Source: Vibrio sp. S17_S38
Lineage (GTDB): Bacteria; Pseudomonadota; Gammaproteobacteria; Enterobacterales; Vibrionaceae
Assembly: GCF_014694375.1 (NCBI RefSeq)
Contig: NZ_JAAUWW010000002.1
Location: 62,001 to 126,000 of the forward strand
Direction: 5' to 3'
Length of the DNA: 64,000 bases
The notes beneath the pieces were generated by a model that did not search any database, was not told where the DNA came from, and saw only the letters and a list, made by a program, of their open reading frames with translations. The position numbers and the translations under genes are program-made. Positions 28,143-36,616 of this stretch are shown here, piece by piece. Position 1 is the stretch's first letter, and each line of letters begins with the position of its first letter.

Positions 28143-29579
28143 ATGGAAAATAACATTAGGAACTACAATAATTATATTAACGGTGTATTTACTGACAGCG
28201 ATGACAAAATTAATGTTTATAGTCCCGCAACAGAATTACTTATTTCAACGATACCGTCATCAACCGAACAAGACGTTCAGCATGCTCTAGATTCTGCTAC
28301 AGCAGCAAAGCAGCAATGGGCAGCGACACCTGCGATTGAACGAGCAAAACACTTGAGAGTCATTGCCAATAAAATCCGTGAAAATATTCCACACCTTTCT
28401 CGTATCATTAGTGAGGAGCAAGGAAAAACCTTAGGTTTAGCGGAGGTTGAGGTGGAGTTTACCGCTGATTACATTGACTATATGTCTGAATGGGCAAGAA
28501 GAATTGAAGGCGAAATCATCACAAGTGACCGCCCCGATGAGAATATATTTCTATTTCGAAAACCTGTAGGTGTTATTGCTGGCATATTACCTTGGAACTT
28601 TCCATTTTTCTTGATCGCCAGAAAAATGGCACCAGCACTGATTACGGGAAATACGATTGTTATTAAACCTAGTGAAGAAACGCCAAATAACTGTTTTGAA
28701 TTCGCTAAGTTAGTTGCTGAAACCGATCTGCCTAGTGGTGTTTTTAACGTAATTTCAGGCAAAGGTGATATTGGTTCCGCACTTACCAGCAGCCCTAAAG
28801 TTGATATGATTAGTTTTACTGGGAGTGTTACTACTGGTGAGCACATTATGGCTTCAGCGGCTCCTAATATCACTAAACTCAACTTAGAGTTAGGCGGTAA
28901 AGCACCTGCTATTGTGCTTGATGATGCTGACCTTGAGTTAGCGGTAAAAGCAATACGCGATTCCCGAATAATTAATTCAGGACAAGTGTGTAATTGTGCT
29001 GAGAGAGTATATGTACAGCGCGGAATTGCGGATGAATTTATTGCTCATGTTACTAGAGCGATGGAAGCTACAAAATTTGGCGATCCATTGGTCGATACGG
29101 ATATAGAAATGGGTCCAATTATCAATCGAAAAGGGCTAGAAAAAATTAGAGACGCGGTTGATACAGCATTACAGCAAGGTGCAACCTTAGAATGCGGTGG
29201 GAAAATTGCAGATACACCAGCAGGTCATTATTTTTTACCAACGGTGCTAAGTGGTTGTGATATGTCGATGGATATTATGCAGCAAGAGATATTTGGCCCT
29301 GTACTACCTATACAGATAGTCGACTCGTTAGAAGAAGCGATCACTCATGCTAATAATTGTGAATATGGACTTACTTCTTCTATTTATACCAAAGATCTTT
29401 CTCAAGCGATGCGTGCAGTCAAAATGCTTGAATTTGGAGAAACTTATATCAATAGGGAAAATTTTGAAGCCATGCAAGGCTTCCATGCTGGTGTGAGAAA
29501 ATCTGGAATAGGCGGCGCAGATGGAAAACATGGTTTGTATGAATATTTGAGTACTCAAGTGGTTTACATGCAATCCTAG
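28143..29579 (+). CDS. aldA: Aldehyde dehydrogenase, lactaldehyde dehydrogenase AldA type
   Basis: 478 residues, the AldA length. It oxidises lactaldehyde or glycolaldehyde to the acid with NAD. Catalytic elements: oxyanion Asn in LPWNFPFFLIARK (Asn152), cofactor lysine in IVIKPSEETP (about 175), SFTGSVTTGE (about 224), general base Glu in LNLELGGKAPAIV (Glu249) and the nucleophile in SGQVCNCAERV (Cys283; Cys285 is adjacent). The closing FEAMQGFHAGVRKSGIGGADG segment is AldA-like. It is downstream of lldD, probably with its own or a shared promoter. In known AldA systems this serves fucose and rhamnose breakdown, whose genes are not in the window. Confidence 0.92.
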   Translation: MENNIRNYNNYINGVFTDSDDKINVYSPATELLISTIPSSTEQDVQHALDSATAAKQQWAATPAIERAKHLRVIANKIRENIPHLSRIISEEQGKTLGLAEVEVEFTADYIDYMSEWARRIEGEIITSDRPDENIFLFRKPVGVIAGILPWNFPFFLIARKMAPALITGNTIVIKPSEETPNNCFEFAKLVAETDLPSGVFNVISGKGDIGSALTSSPKVDMISFTGSVTTGEHIMASAAPNITKLNLELGGKAPAIVLDDADLELAVKAIRDSRIINSGQVCNCAERVYVQRGIADEFIAHVTRAMEATKFGDPLVDTDIEMGPIINRKGLEKIRDAVDTALQQGATLECGGKIADTPAGHYFLPTVLSGCDMSMDIMQQEIFGPVLPIQIVDSLEEAITHANNCEYGLTSSIYTKDLSQAMRAVKMLEFGETYINRENFEAMQGFHAGVRKSGIGGADGKHGLYEYLSTQVVYMQS

Positions 29580-29976
29580 CGTTATTTTTTGTTTAGATAA
29601 GAGCCTGTTGATCATATCTTCTGGCTCTTTGTTACAAAAAGTAGACTAACTAAAACGACCACTAATCTCCTTTGAGAGTTAGCCCTGCGTCCATTCGTGC
29701 ATATGGTTCTATTGCGCTAAATCGATGGTTGTTCATAAAGTATGACTGTAGCTAATCTATTCGCATGTGTAACCAGTTTAATGATGATATTTTTATGTGA
29801 GACTAGTCATTTGAACGTAATTTGAAGATTAAGTTATTTGGTTTATGGAGGACACTGCTTTTTCTTCATATTACCGATTTACATACTGTTACAATGGGGA
29901 GAGAATTGTGATGATCTTATCCCACTCGCTTTAGACAGAGTGATTAACCTTCAAATTTGAGGTGACTATATTCTCC
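29580..29976. other. Intergenic region between aldA and the second MFS gene
   Basis: 397 bases. A weak terminator-like stem GAGCC/GGCTC (29601-29627) followed by TTTGTT closes aldA. The rest is AT-rich with no ORF carrying a convincing start and no RNA gene that I can support. Confidence 0.4.
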
Positions 29977-31347
29977 ATGGATAAAACCTACTCTGATGGG
30001 CTACCTAACCCACAACGTCTTGGTGCAATTTTCACCATTGCCTTTGGTATTGCGATGGCCGTGCTTGATGGAACAATATCCAATGTGGCACTGCCGACTA
30101 TTGCAGCGGATTTAAATGCTAGTCCGGCTGAGTCGATTTGGGTGGTCAATAGCTATCAAATTGCGATCATTGTGTCATTACTTTCGATGTCTTTTATTGG
30201 TGATTTGGTGGGCTACCGTCGGGTGTACCAGATTGGTTTAGGGGTATTTTGTTTAACCTCGGTGTTTTGTGCACTATCGACCTCATTGGAAATGTTAACA
30301 CTCGCTCGAGTTTTGCAAGGTTTTGGCGGTGCAGCGTTGATGAGTGTGAATACTGCATTAATTAGGCTTATCTATCCGCAGCGTTTTCTTGGAAGAGGGA
30401 TGGGAATAAACTCCTTCATTGTTGCGGTGTCAGCGGCGGCTGGTCCTACAGTAGCGGCTGCAATTTTATCGGTAGCATCTTGGCAGTGGTTATTTTTGGT
30501 TAATGTTCCCATTGGTATAATTGCTTTGCTGCTAGCCTTCAAATTTTTGCCCCCGAACCAAGAAAAATCAACCGGACAACGTTTTGATATTCCAAGCGCC
30601 ATTATGAATGCGCTCACGTTTGGCTTATTGATTTCTGCGATCAGTGGATTCTCTCAAGGGCAATCAAATGTGTTGATTACCGCTGAATTAGTCGGTGTTG
30701 CTGTGATTGGTTTCTTTTTCATTCGTCGCCAGTTATCGATGACGTTTCCGTTGTTACCCATTGATTTACTTCGTATTCCAATTTTTTCATTATCGATGGG
30801 AACTTCAATATTTTCGTTTACGGCACAAATGTTGGCGTTTGTATCACTGCCATTTTTTATGCAAACGGTTTTAGCTCGAAGCGCAGTTGAAACCGGATTA
30901 TTATTAACACCTTGGCCATTAGCTACTATGGTCGCAGCGCCACTGGCGGGTTATTTAATTGAACGTTTTCATGCTGGTTTACTTGGTGGGGTAGGGCTTG
31001 GAATTATGGCGTGTGGACTGTTTGGTTTAGTGTTATTACCACATAACCCAACCGATGCTGATATTGTGTGGCGTATGGCATTATGTGGCTTTGGTTTTGG
31101 TCTGTTTCAATCGCCAAATAACCACACTATCATTTCAGCCGCACCGCGTAATCGCAGCGGTGGAGCAAGTGGTATGCTCGGCACCGCGCGTTTATTTGGG
31201 CAAAGCACTGGCGCGGCGTTGGTGGCGCTAATGTTTAATATGTTCCACGATAATGGTACCCACGCTTCATTGATTTTGGCCGGTAGTTTTGCTGTGATTG
31301 CAGCAATAGTCAGCAGCTTGCGAGTCACTCAGCCCCGCTCGGCTTAA
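29977..31347 (+). CDS. MFS drug exporter, DHA2 (14-helix) family
   Basis: About 456 residues from the ATG at 29977 (GAGGTG upstream; the GTG at 29962 overlaps that site). Motif D1 LDGTISNVALPTIAADL (about 33) is classic for EmrB/QacA exporters. Motif A SFIGDLVGYRRVYQIGLGVF (about 75) and motif C FIVAVSAAAGPTVAAAIL (about 150) follow. Fourteen hydrophobic helices are predicted by eye. It works as a proton antiporter in the inner membrane. No EmrA-type adaptor or regulator is adjacent, so the substrate is open. It shares the family but not close sequence with the exporter at 11203. Confidence 0.88.
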   Translation: MDKTYSDGLPNPQRLGAIFTIAFGIAMAVLDGTISNVALPTIAADLNASPAESIWVVNSYQIAIIVSLLSMSFIGDLVGYRRVYQIGLGVFCLTSVFCALSTSLEMLTLARVLQGFGGAALMSVNTALIRLIYPQRFLGRGMGINSFIVAVSAAAGPTVAAAILSVASWQWLFLVNVPIGIIALLLAFKFLPPNQEKSTGQRFDIPSAIMNALTFGLLISAISGFSQGQSNVLITAELVGVAVIGFFFIRRQLSMTFPLLPIDLLRIPIFSLSMGTSIFSFTAQMLAFVSLPFFMQTVLARSAVETGLLLTPWPLATMVAAPLAGYLIERFHAGLLGGVGLGIMACGLFGLVLLPHNPTDADIVWRMALCGFGFGLFQSPNNHTIISAAPRNRSGGASGMLGTARLFGQSTGAALVALMFNMFHDNGTHASLILAGSFAVIAAIVSSLRVTQPRSA

Positions 31348-31363
31348 TCATTGACCCTGTAAT

Positions 31364-31391
31364 AGCTTGAGTTGTTCAGTTAACTCAAGCT
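31364..31391 (+). terminator. Hairpin after the MFS gene
   Basis: AGCTTGAGTT pairs with AACTCAAGCT across an eight-base loop. The following ATCTTGGCTTATTTC is only mildly T-rich. Confidence 0.45.
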
Positions 31392-31490
31392 ATCTTGGCT
31401 TATTTCACTATTAAATTCCGATAACACTCACTATATAAAACCGCTACACTACACTTAATTCTGTTTCATTCTCCAATACTGAGATTTCCC

Positions 31491-32681
31491 ATGCCATTTT
31501 CTTCTTTTGGATTAAGCGATCCAATTTTAAAAGCCGTTGCTGAGCAAGGTTACGAAAAACCAACCGATATTCAAACTAAAGCGATCCCTGTTGTTTTGCG
31601 TGGTGAAAACCTGATCGCGGCAGCGCAAACGGGAACAGGTAAAACGGCGAGTTTTGTATTGCCGATTTTGGAGATGTTAAGCAAAGGAAAAACGCAGCGT
31701 AAAAAACGTATTCGTGCGCTTATCTTGGTGCCAACTCGCGAGCTTGCGATTCAGGTTGAGGAGAATATTCAAGCCTATGGTAAATATTTAGATCTGACCT
31801 CTTTAGCAATGTACGGTGGTGTCGATTATGCACCACAGAAACAAGCCTTGATTGACGGTGTTGACATTTTGGTGGCAACGCCAGGTCGTTTGATCGATTT
31901 ATACGGTCAACATTCGGTGCATTTTGATGAAGTGGAAATGCTGGTATTAGATGAAGCGGATCGTATGCTCGACATGGGTTTTATCGAAGACATCAATAAA
32001 ATTCTAGCGCGTTTACCTAAAAATATTCAAAACCTATTATTTTCAGCCACATTATCAAATCCTGTGCGTGAATTAGCTCGTACTGCGATTGATGAAGCAA
32101 CTGAGATCTCGATTGCTAAACATAGCGCCTCAAAAGATTCAATTAACCAATACATGATCACGGTTGATAAAGACCAAAAATCTGCATTATTGACGCATTT
32201 ATTGACTGAGCGAGATTGGTCACAAGTGTTGATCTTTATCGGGACTAAGCATGGCGCGGCTAAATTAGTGTCGCAACTGGAAAAACGTGGCATTCCAGCA
32301 GAGGCGATCCACAGCGGTCGTAATCAAGCATCACGCGCACGAGTATTGGAAGAGTTTAAAGTGGGCACCGTGAAGTATTTAGTGGCAACGGGTGTGGCGG
32401 CGCGTGGTATCGATATTGATGACTTACCGTGTGTGATTAACTATGACATGCCATTTCCTGCCGATGACTACGTGCACCGTATTGGTCGTACAGGTCGTGC
32501 GGGTTCAAAAGGTGAGGCGGTATCGCTTGTCTCTCGTGATGATTTTAAAAACTTATGCATGATTGAAAGTCGTCTTGGTCATTTAATCAAACGTAAAACA
32601 GTCGAAGGTTTTACTCCAATTAAAGATGTGCCGATCTCCGTGTTAAATTATGTGCCAAAACATAAGCGCCCCAAAGAATAA
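31491..32681 (+). CDS. DEAD-box ATP-dependent RNA helicase, RhlE-like
   Basis: 396 residues, holding the two RecA-like domains with only a short tail. Motifs in order: Q motif FSSFGLSDPILKAVAEQGYEKPTDIQ, I AQTGTGKT (about 45), Ia PTRELA, Ib TPGRL, II LDEADRMLDMGF (about 151), III SATLS (about 183), IV IFIGTK, V ATGVAARGIDID and VI HRIGRTGRAG (about 330). It unwinds short RNA duplexes, with probable roles in ribosome assembly or RNA decay. It lacks the long basic C-terminal tail of RhlE proper, so the paralogue name is left open. Monocistronic. Confidence 0.93.
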   Translation: MPFSSFGLSDPILKAVAEQGYEKPTDIQTKAIPVVLRGENLIAAAQTGTGKTASFVLPILEMLSKGKTQRKKRIRALILVPTRELAIQVEENIQAYGKYLDLTSLAMYGGVDYAPQKQALIDGVDILVATPGRLIDLYGQHSVHFDEVEMLVLDEADRMLDMGFIEDINKILARLPKNIQNLLFSATLSNPVRELARTAIDEATEISIAKHSASKDSINQYMITVDKDQKSALLTHLLTERDWSQVLIFIGTKHGAAKLVSQLEKRGIPAEAIHSGRNQASRARVLEEFKVGTVKYLVATGVAARGIDIDDLPCVINYDMPFPADDYVHRIGRTGRAGSKGEAVSLVSRDDFKNLCMIESRLGHLIKRKTVEGFTPIKDVPISVLNYVPKHKRPKE

Positions 32682-32913
32682 GCGAGCCGAAATAGCCTAA
32701 TAAGCCATAACGAGAGTTTGCAAAGAAACAAGCAAATGTAAAAACCGATTAGTATATAGATTGGACCTAACTCCAAGGAAAGATCTTTTATGCTAAAGAT
32801 TCGGTTGGCCCTCAGAATAAAAAATCAATGGGTATACAGGCATGTATATCCTTGAGTTAGCGTTATTTTTTGAGTAGCGTTAACTTAAAATCCCCTCACA
32901 TTAAGGAAAAGAT

Positions 32914-33840
32914 ATGGCTCACTCTCATGGACATGATCACGGGCACTCTCACGGTCATCATCACCATTCGCCAGATGACAGCATGGGTAAATTGATTTTT
33001 GCCATTATTATTAATATTGCGCTAACCGTTGTCCAAGTTATTGGCGGAATTCTGTCAGGTAGTTTATCTCTACTTGCCGATGCTTTGCATAACCTCAGTG
33101 ATGCTGGTGCTTTGATTGTTGCCGTGGTGGCGAGAAAAGTCGGCAATAAATCAGCATCAAATACCATGAGTTATGGTTATAAACGTGCTGAAATTATTGG
33201 CGTATTAATCAATAGTACGACCTTGATTGTAGTCGGTGTGTATTTGATTTTTGAATCGTTCAATCGCTATTTAAATCCAGAACCGATCGATGGTTGGATT
33301 GTGATTGGCGTTGCAGGTGTTGCGCTTATCATCGACTTAGCTACCGCTTTTCTTACCTTCACCAGCGGCGCAAAAGATAATATGAATATTCGCGCAGCCT
33401 TTATTCATAACGTTTCTGATGCGATGGCATCGGTTGTTGTGATGATCGCTGGGACGTTAATTATTTTGTACCAATGGTATGTAATTGATTTAATTGCCAC
33501 GATTGGTATTTCTATTTACGTTATCTACCACGGCGTTTTGCTATTAAAGCAAAGTATTTTGATCATTATGCAAGCGGTGCCTTCGCATATCGATATAGAA
33601 AAAATGAAGCTGCAACTTAATGAAATTGAAGGTGTTGAAGAGCTTTCTCATTTTCATGTATGGCAACTTGATGATAAAAAATATTTCTTTGAAGGCCACG
33701 CTAAGTTAAATACTGCTGACAATGAAACAGTCAAAAATGCGATTAGAACCTTTTTACATGATGAATATGAAATTAAGCACAGCACCATCGAAACCACTCA
33801 AATGTTAGAAGCGGATCAGAATCTAGATCGTCTAAAATGA
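32914..33840 (+). CDS. Cation diffusion facilitator (zinc/cobalt/cadmium exporter, ZitB/CzcD type)
   Basis: 308 residues. The His-rich N-terminus (HSHGHDHGHSHGHHHHS, residues about 3-19) is typical of zinc-exporting CDF proteins. Six hydrophobic helices follow. Transport-site HxxxD motifs are LLADALHNLSDAGAL in helix 2 and AAFIHNVSDAMAS in helix 5. The cytoplasmic C-terminal domain (about 215-300) has the metallochaperone-like fold, with HFHVWQLDD. It exports Zn2+ and similar ions by proton antiport. AAGGAAAAG precedes the ATG. The stop overlaps the convergent gene at 33832 by nine bases. Confidence 0.94.
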   Translation: MAHSHGHDHGHSHGHHHHSPDDSMGKLIFAIIINIALTVVQVIGGILSGSLSLLADALHNLSDAGALIVAVVARKVGNKSASNTMSYGYKRAEIIGVLINSTTLIVVGVYLIFESFNRYLNPEPIDGWIVIGVAGVALIIDLATAFLTFTSGAKDNMNIRAAFIHNVSDAMASVVVMIAGTLIILYQWYVIDLIATIGISIYVIYHGVLLLKQSILIIMQAVPSHIDIEKMKLQLNEIEGVEELSHFHVWQLDDKKYFFEGHAKLNTADNETVKNAIRTFLHDEYEIKHSTIETTQMLEADQNLDRLK

Positions 33841-34209
33841 GTCAGATGTAAATCGGGCCTGACGCGCTTCAGCCATCGTGCAATCTGTTTGGTGCATAAG
33901 CTCGGCAAGCGTGATATCGGGATCGACTGCAATTAAACGCTCTAATATAGCCACTTTGGATTCAGGTTTTGTCTGGGTGGCTATGAGGCTCTCATCGATT
34001 TTCTTAATCAAAAATGCCATGGGTTCAGCATGAGATTGACGTAATGTAACCAATAAAGACATGACTGATTTAAGCTCACCTTCAAGCTGCCAATTTCTTG
34101 ACCGTCGAATACGTTTAAGTTCACACCTTAATTCGAGAGCCATCTCTTTAGCTTGTTTGACTTGCTCGCCACCAATACGATGGACGAGTGAGGGCAAGGG
34201 AATAATCAT
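33832..34209 (-). CDS. Conserved Vibrio-type small protein of unknown function
   Basis: 125 residues. The N-terminus IPLPSLVHRIGGEQVKQAKEMALELRCELKRIRRSRNWQL is strongly basic (KRIRRSRNW), followed by two helical segments ending in LAELMHQTDCTMAEARQARF. I recall similar vibrio proteins being labelled ribosome-recycling-factor-family, but I see no RRF fold signature, so I do not adopt that. A nucleic-acid-binding role would suit the basic stretch. It is convergent with the CDF gene and overlaps its last nine bases. Confidence 0.65.
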   Translation of the reverse strand: MIIPLPSLVHRIGGEQVKQAKEMALELRCELKRIRRSRNWQLEGELKSVMSLLVTLRQSHAEPMAFLIKKIDESLIATQTKPESKVAILERLIAVDPDITLAELMHQTDCTMAEARQARFTSDSF

Positions 34210-34266
34210 ATCAATTGACTTCGATTGTAAGGTGATAGCGCAAGATCATATTATTTAAAGAGCTAA

Positions 34267-34293
34267 AGAGTAGAAATTTAACATCTCTACTCT
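34267..34293 (-). terminator. Terminator of the BamE-like lipoprotein gene
   Basis: AGAGTAGA (34267-34274) pairs with TCTACTCT (34286-34293). On the minus strand it ends in CTCTTTAGC, so the T-run is short. Confidence 0.55.
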
Positions 34294-34309
34294 ATTGATA
34301 GCGAAGAAT

Positions 34310-34888
34310 TTAGTCTTGGATTTGTTCAACTAAACCTTTGTCATTGAAGATCACAAGAAATTTATTCCAACGATTAGACCAATACATCCACTGATTACTG
34401 TCGAGTGACGGGGTTTTGTGCTCTGGTGGATAGCCTATGGCAAGCGTTACACCTTCTTTGGTCATGCCTATTAATGCTTTCCCTTGCTCGATGCCTTTTT
34501 TATCAAGATTACTTAATGCGAGCTTGTTAGTTGCGGTACATTTTGTACCAAAGTAGCCTTGTAAGTACTGGGAAAAATCTGGTGATGATTTATGACGGAT
34601 TAGAGTATACACAGTGCCTGTTTTTGTTTCTTGAAAGGTGATTAATTTATTGTTGTAATCTTGTAAGTCAACTTGAGTACAACGCGAGATCAATCCATCT
34701 TGTTGGTAGTTAACCGTGTACAAACGCTTACGTTGTTGGTCTGGGTGTAAGTTGACTAACGTATAAATAGGTTGCGTTGTTTCGACTAAATTGGTTCCTG
34801 ACTGATCCACTAAAGGTTGAGTATTAGCACAAGCGGCGAGAAGTGTGGTGAGAACAGTTGGTATTGTTAAGTGTTTAATGGAAAACAT
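34310..34888 (-). CDS. Lipoprotein with BamE/SmpA-like C-terminal domain
   Basis: 192 residues. The signal peptide ends at the lipobox TLLAACAN (Cys about 20). The last 55 residues, GMTKEGVTLAIGYPPEHKTP then QWMYWSNRWNKFLVIFNDKG, have the start-Met-Thr-x-x-x-V, glycine-turn and W-x-Y pattern of BamE/OmlA-like domains. The middle section (about 40-130) is a separate beta-rich region. It is probably an outer-membrane lipoprotein facing the periplasm. A TATAAAGT-rich AT leader and a (TCAA)4 run (35010-35025) lie upstream. Function unknown. Confidence 0.72.
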   Translation of the reverse strand: MFSIKHLTIPTVLTTLLAACANTQPLVDQSGTNLVETTQPIYTLVNLHPDQQRKRLYTVNYQQDGLISRCTQVDLQDYNNKLITFQETKTGTVYTLIRHKSSPDFSQYLQGYFGTKCTATNKLALSNLDKKGIEQGKALIGMTKEGVTLAIGYPPEHKTPSLDSNQWMYWSNRWNKFLVIFNDKGLVEQIQD

Positions 34889-35054
34889 AGTTTGCCCTTA
34901 TTAAATGATGAAGTATTTGTGCAATATAAAGTGTCCATGTCGAAAAGTATCGAGTTAAAGGGTGATTTTGTGATGCAATATTTATTGCATTGAAATATAA
35001 GTTGATTTATCAATCAATCAATCAATGGCGCAGAATAAATTGATTATTATAGAC

Positions 35055-35091
35055 AAAAATTTCCCATCGTTGATTGTGGTGGGAAATTTTT
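35055..35091 (-). terminator. Strong terminator of the HAD hydrolase gene
   Basis: AAAAATTTCCCA pairs with TGGGAAATTTTT around a 13-base loop. It is T-rich on both strands and one base from the HAD stop codon. Confidence 0.88.
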
Positions 35092-35092
35092 A

Positions 35093-35752
35093 CTATCCCC
35101 AGTTTAATCTCTGCCAAGGCTTCCCTTTAGCTTGTGCTAGCAGACGTTCACATGGATTGACTAAATAAGCAAAATCGGCGTATTCACATAAAGGTAAATC
35201 ATTGATGGAATCAGTATAAAAATGCACTTCTGAAAATGACTCACTTTGTTGATCACACCATTGTTGTAAGCGAGTGACTTTGCCTTGTTGATAGCTAGGC
35301 GTTCCCAGAATAGTTGGCGTGAGCTGGTTATCTTTTGCAATTAAATCAATACCAATTGCATATTGAATGCCAATGCGTTTTGCTACCGCTGCCACTAAAA
35401 AAGTCACGGATGCCGAGATGATCAACATGGTACGTTGCTGCTGGTGGAGCTGTTCTATTAAAGTGTTGGCTTGCGGAAAGATTTTTGTCAGTATTTTTTC
35501 TTCCACACATTGATCGGCCAATTGTAACACTTTTTCAACGCTCAAATGGCGAATAGGCTCAATCGAAAAATTTAAATATTCTTGTATATCCAGCTCACCT
35601 TTTGAATATAAACCCATCAATCTTTTGTCTTCAGCAATAAAGTTTGGATTGGTCGCTATTTTCTGTTCAACCAAAAATTCATGCCAAAGCATCGCGCAAT
35701 CAGCATTGACTAAAGTTTCATCCATATCAAAAACATACAGAGGTTTGGTCAT
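35093..35752 (-). CDS. HAD-superfamily phosphatase, subfamily IB (phosphoserine-phosphatase-like)
   Basis: 219 residues. Motif I YVFDMDETLVNADC (about 5-18) carries the nucleophile Asp and the acid Asp. Motif II is LIISASVTFLVAAVAK (about 110). The motif III lysine is probably QGKVTRLQQW (about 156), and motif IV YTDSINDLPLCEYADFAYLVNP (about 180-201). Together these mark a Mg-dependent phosphatase. The substrate is unknown. Its start codon lies two bases after the stop of an ABC-transporter ATPase remnant on the same strand, so it was probably the last gene of a transporter operon now largely deleted. Confidence 0.88.
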   Translation of the reverse strand: MTKPLYVFDMDETLVNADCAMLWHEFLVEQKIATNPNFIAEDKRLMGLYSKGELDIQEYLNFSIEPIRHLSVEKVLQLADQCVEEKILTKIFPQANTLIEQLHQQQRTMLIISASVTFLVAAVAKRIGIQYAIGIDLIAKDNQLTPTILGTPSYQQGKVTRLQQWCDQQSESFSEVHFYTDSINDLPLCEYADFAYLVNPCERLLAQAKGKPWQRLNWG

Positions 35753-35754
35753 GT

Positions 35755-36021
35755 TTAGGCTCTCACTGGTTGAATTTCATTAAGATTAAAGCGCAGATTA
35801 AGTTGTTGTCCACTAGCCAATAATCGTTCAGATGAGCGATTTAATAAATCGACGGTTAATTCGCAATCACGGCAGTTGTCCATGGCAACTTGGTAGCGAA
35901 TAACATTACCAAGTAGTTGATGACTTCGTATTTTAGCCGTTAAAGGTACGGAGATGTGTTTGGGATAATGCCGACCTTTTTCTTCTACGTAAATATATTC
36001 TGGTTTGATGGCAGTTTTATT
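35755..36021 (-). pseudogene. C-terminal TOBE-domain remnant of an ABC transporter ATPase (PotA/FbpC-like)
   Basis: The stretch translates as AIKPEYIYVEEKGRHYPKHI, then SVPLTAKIRSHQLLGNVIRY and continues to a TAA at 35755-35757. It matches the TOBE region that ends PotA/FbpC/UgpC-type ATPases. There is no start codon, Walker A or Walker B. The frame is continuous with soxR: the codon before it is the soxR TGA itself. A deletion therefore seems to have removed the rest of the ABC operon and joined soxR to this tail. The family is inferred from pattern; which substrate it served is unknown. Confidence 0.6.
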
Positions 36022-36465
36022 TCAGTTTTCATTTATCATTCGAACACTTAGCTTTGCTCCAGCCTGAGTTATCCCTTTAGAATCTTGTGGATTGTATAGC
36101 GCGCAACTATCTAACGATAAACAACCACAATTAATGCAGCTGCCTAGCTGGGTTTGAAGGGCTTGTAGATTTTGAATTCTCTCATCTAACATTTGATGCC
36201 AACCTTGTGACATTTGCTCCCACTCTTCTTTTTTTGGAGCTTTGTTTTTGGGTAAATGTGCTAATGCTGTGGAGATTTCTTGTAATGTTAATCCAACATT
36301 TTGCGCCGCTTTGATCACGGCAATACGGCGTAATATTTGATTGGAATATCTACGTTGATTAGCGGTGGTGCGAGTGCTGTAAATTAATCCTTTTTGCTCA
36401 TAAAAATGTAGAGTGGCAATACTCACTCCTGCGCGTTTGGCGACTTGTCCCACCGTCATATCCAT
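36022..36465 (-). CDS. soxR: Redox-sensing MerR-family regulator SoxR
   Basis: 147 residues. The N-terminal winged helix is MTVGQVAKRAGVSIATLHFYEQKGLI (about 3-28), followed by the dimerisation helix. The [2Fe-2S] cluster motif is Cys110-x2-Cys113-x-Cys115-x5-Cys121 (SCINCGCLSLDSCALYNP), the exact SoxR spacing. SoxR activates its target when redox-active compounds oxidise the cluster. A SoxR-box-like palindrome lies in the divergent spacer to sdaA (36526-36543). No soxS is nearby, as in many non-enteric species where SoxR acts directly on a few genes. Its C-terminus abuts a transporter remnant. Confidence 0.94.
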   Translation of the reverse strand: MDMTVGQVAKRAGVSIATLHFYEQKGLIYSTRTTANQRRYSNQILRRIAVIKAAQNVGLTLQEISTALAHLPKNKAPKKEEWEQMSQGWHQMLDERIQNLQALQTQLGSCINCGCLSLDSCALYNPQDSKGITQAGAKLSVRMINEN

Positions 36466-36525
36466 ATTTTTATTTCCAGCATGAGTTTATTGAACTAGAA
36501 GCAAAGTATCGGAAAATACCATAAC

Positions 36526-36543
36526 CCTCAAGTTAACTTTATG
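36526..36543. promoter_or_regulatory. SoxR box between soxR and sdaA
   Basis: CCTCAAGTTAACTTTATG. The first 14 bases equal the enteric SoxR consensus CCTCAAGTTAACTTGAGG; the outer right half is degenerate. Read toward soxR it gives AACTTGAGGGTTATGGTAT, the same order as in a soxS-type promoter. Autoregulation is the simplest reading. Confidence 0.65.
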
Positions 36544-36616
36544 CGTCATTTAGCATTATCTGTGAGTAAACCAAGCTATAGTAATTAATAGAGTTATCAC
36601 TTGATATGAGGTAAAG

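Noticed and set aside
32755..32860. Possible riboswitch or leader before the CDF exporter
   Set aside because: Only short hairpins such as GGGTATAC/GTATATCC are visible; no match to a metal-sensing riboswitch that I know.
35010..35025. Short (TCAA)4 repeat upstream of the BamE-like lipoprotein
   Set aside because: Four units in AT-rich non-coding DNA; it could vary in length but is not placed in a promoter or reading frame where phase variation would act.
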